In this document: piece by piece, positions 63,965-64,000 of the stretch
Layout: every line of letters starts with the position of its first letter
Position numbering within the stretch: position 1 is the first letter of the stretch
Assembly: GCA_035771175.1 (NCBI GenBank)
Contig: CM069589.1
Location: 23,268,201-23,332,200 of the forward strand
Reading direction: 5' to 3'
DNA: 64,000 bases
Origin: Paratinospora sagittata
Lineage: Eukaryota > Streptophyta > Magnoliopsida > Ranunculales > Menispermaceae
The notes under the pieces: generated by a model
What the model was told of the DNA's origin: nothing
The model's database searches: none
The model's input: only the letters and a program-made list of their open reading frames with translations
Program-made: the position numbers and the translations under genes

Positions 63965-64000
63965 CTAACCATGGTCAATCGCCCATATTCGAGTCAGAGT

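Larger units (their letters stand above)
32370..64000. repeat. Right satellite array: same 189/567-bp family
   Basis: The array resumes at TATCCAATCACTC, about four bases before a B-monomer start, directly after the LTR terminus. It keeps the same strand and A-B-C order to the end of the window, about 56 trimers. Across the insert the repeat phase jumps from about B+78 to B-4. No gene is seen; the frames at 36722-36961 and 40647-40844 are satellite read-through. The array runs off the window end inside an A monomer. Confidence 0.97.

Overview
This window is plant nuclear heterochromatin. Apart from one retrotransposon fragment it is a single satellite DNA family in head-to-tail tandem, A+T-rich by eye. 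The plant assignment rests on the insert: a long terminal repeat (LTR), a primer-binding site resembling the initiator-tRNA-Met type, and a Ty3/gypsy gag fragment with plant-type motifs. The species cannot be named from this sequence. No functional protein-coding gene was found; the open frames of 60-110 codons inside the satellite are chance frames that recur at the repeat period.

Satellite structure. The basic monomer is about 189 bp. Three diverged monomer types, here called A, B and C, alternate strictly and form a 567-568 bp trimer (first full unit: A 144-332, B 333-521, C 522-710). About 50 trimers lie left of the insert (1-28659) and about 56 lie right of it (32370-64000). Trimers are grouped again into larger blocks. 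There is a 1135-bp (2-trimer) duplication at 4.63-6.90 kb. There are 1701-1703 bp (3-trimer) duplications at 8.7-11.35 and 22.06-25.46 kb. A near-identical 6225-bp (11-trimer) tandem duplication fills 9.3-21.84 kb, and a 2840-bp-spaced duplication lies at 38.33-42.80 kb. Most strikingly, 45.8-59.4 kb holds three successive copies of a 4541-bp block (8 trimers, 24 monomers) made of a 5-trimer part (2838 bp) plus a 3-trimer part (1703 bp). Each monomer also carries two inverted arms of about 46 bp, so the array reads as alternating forward and reverse arms roughly every 95 bp.

The insert (28660-32369, minus strand) is a truncated Ty3/gypsy element: one complete LTR of about 2983 bp, a primer-binding site, a short leader, and the first ~160 codons of gag with an in-frame stop at codon 28. 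It ends abruptly in gag. The satellite is out of phase across the insert, so a rearrangement followed or accompanied the truncation.

Overall this looks like a centromeric or other heterochromatic block evolving by unequal exchange and conversion. The 42.8-64 kb part is the most homogenised, and 25.5-38.3 kb is the most diverged. Centromere function is an inference only. All boundaries were read by eye and most are good to tens of bases.
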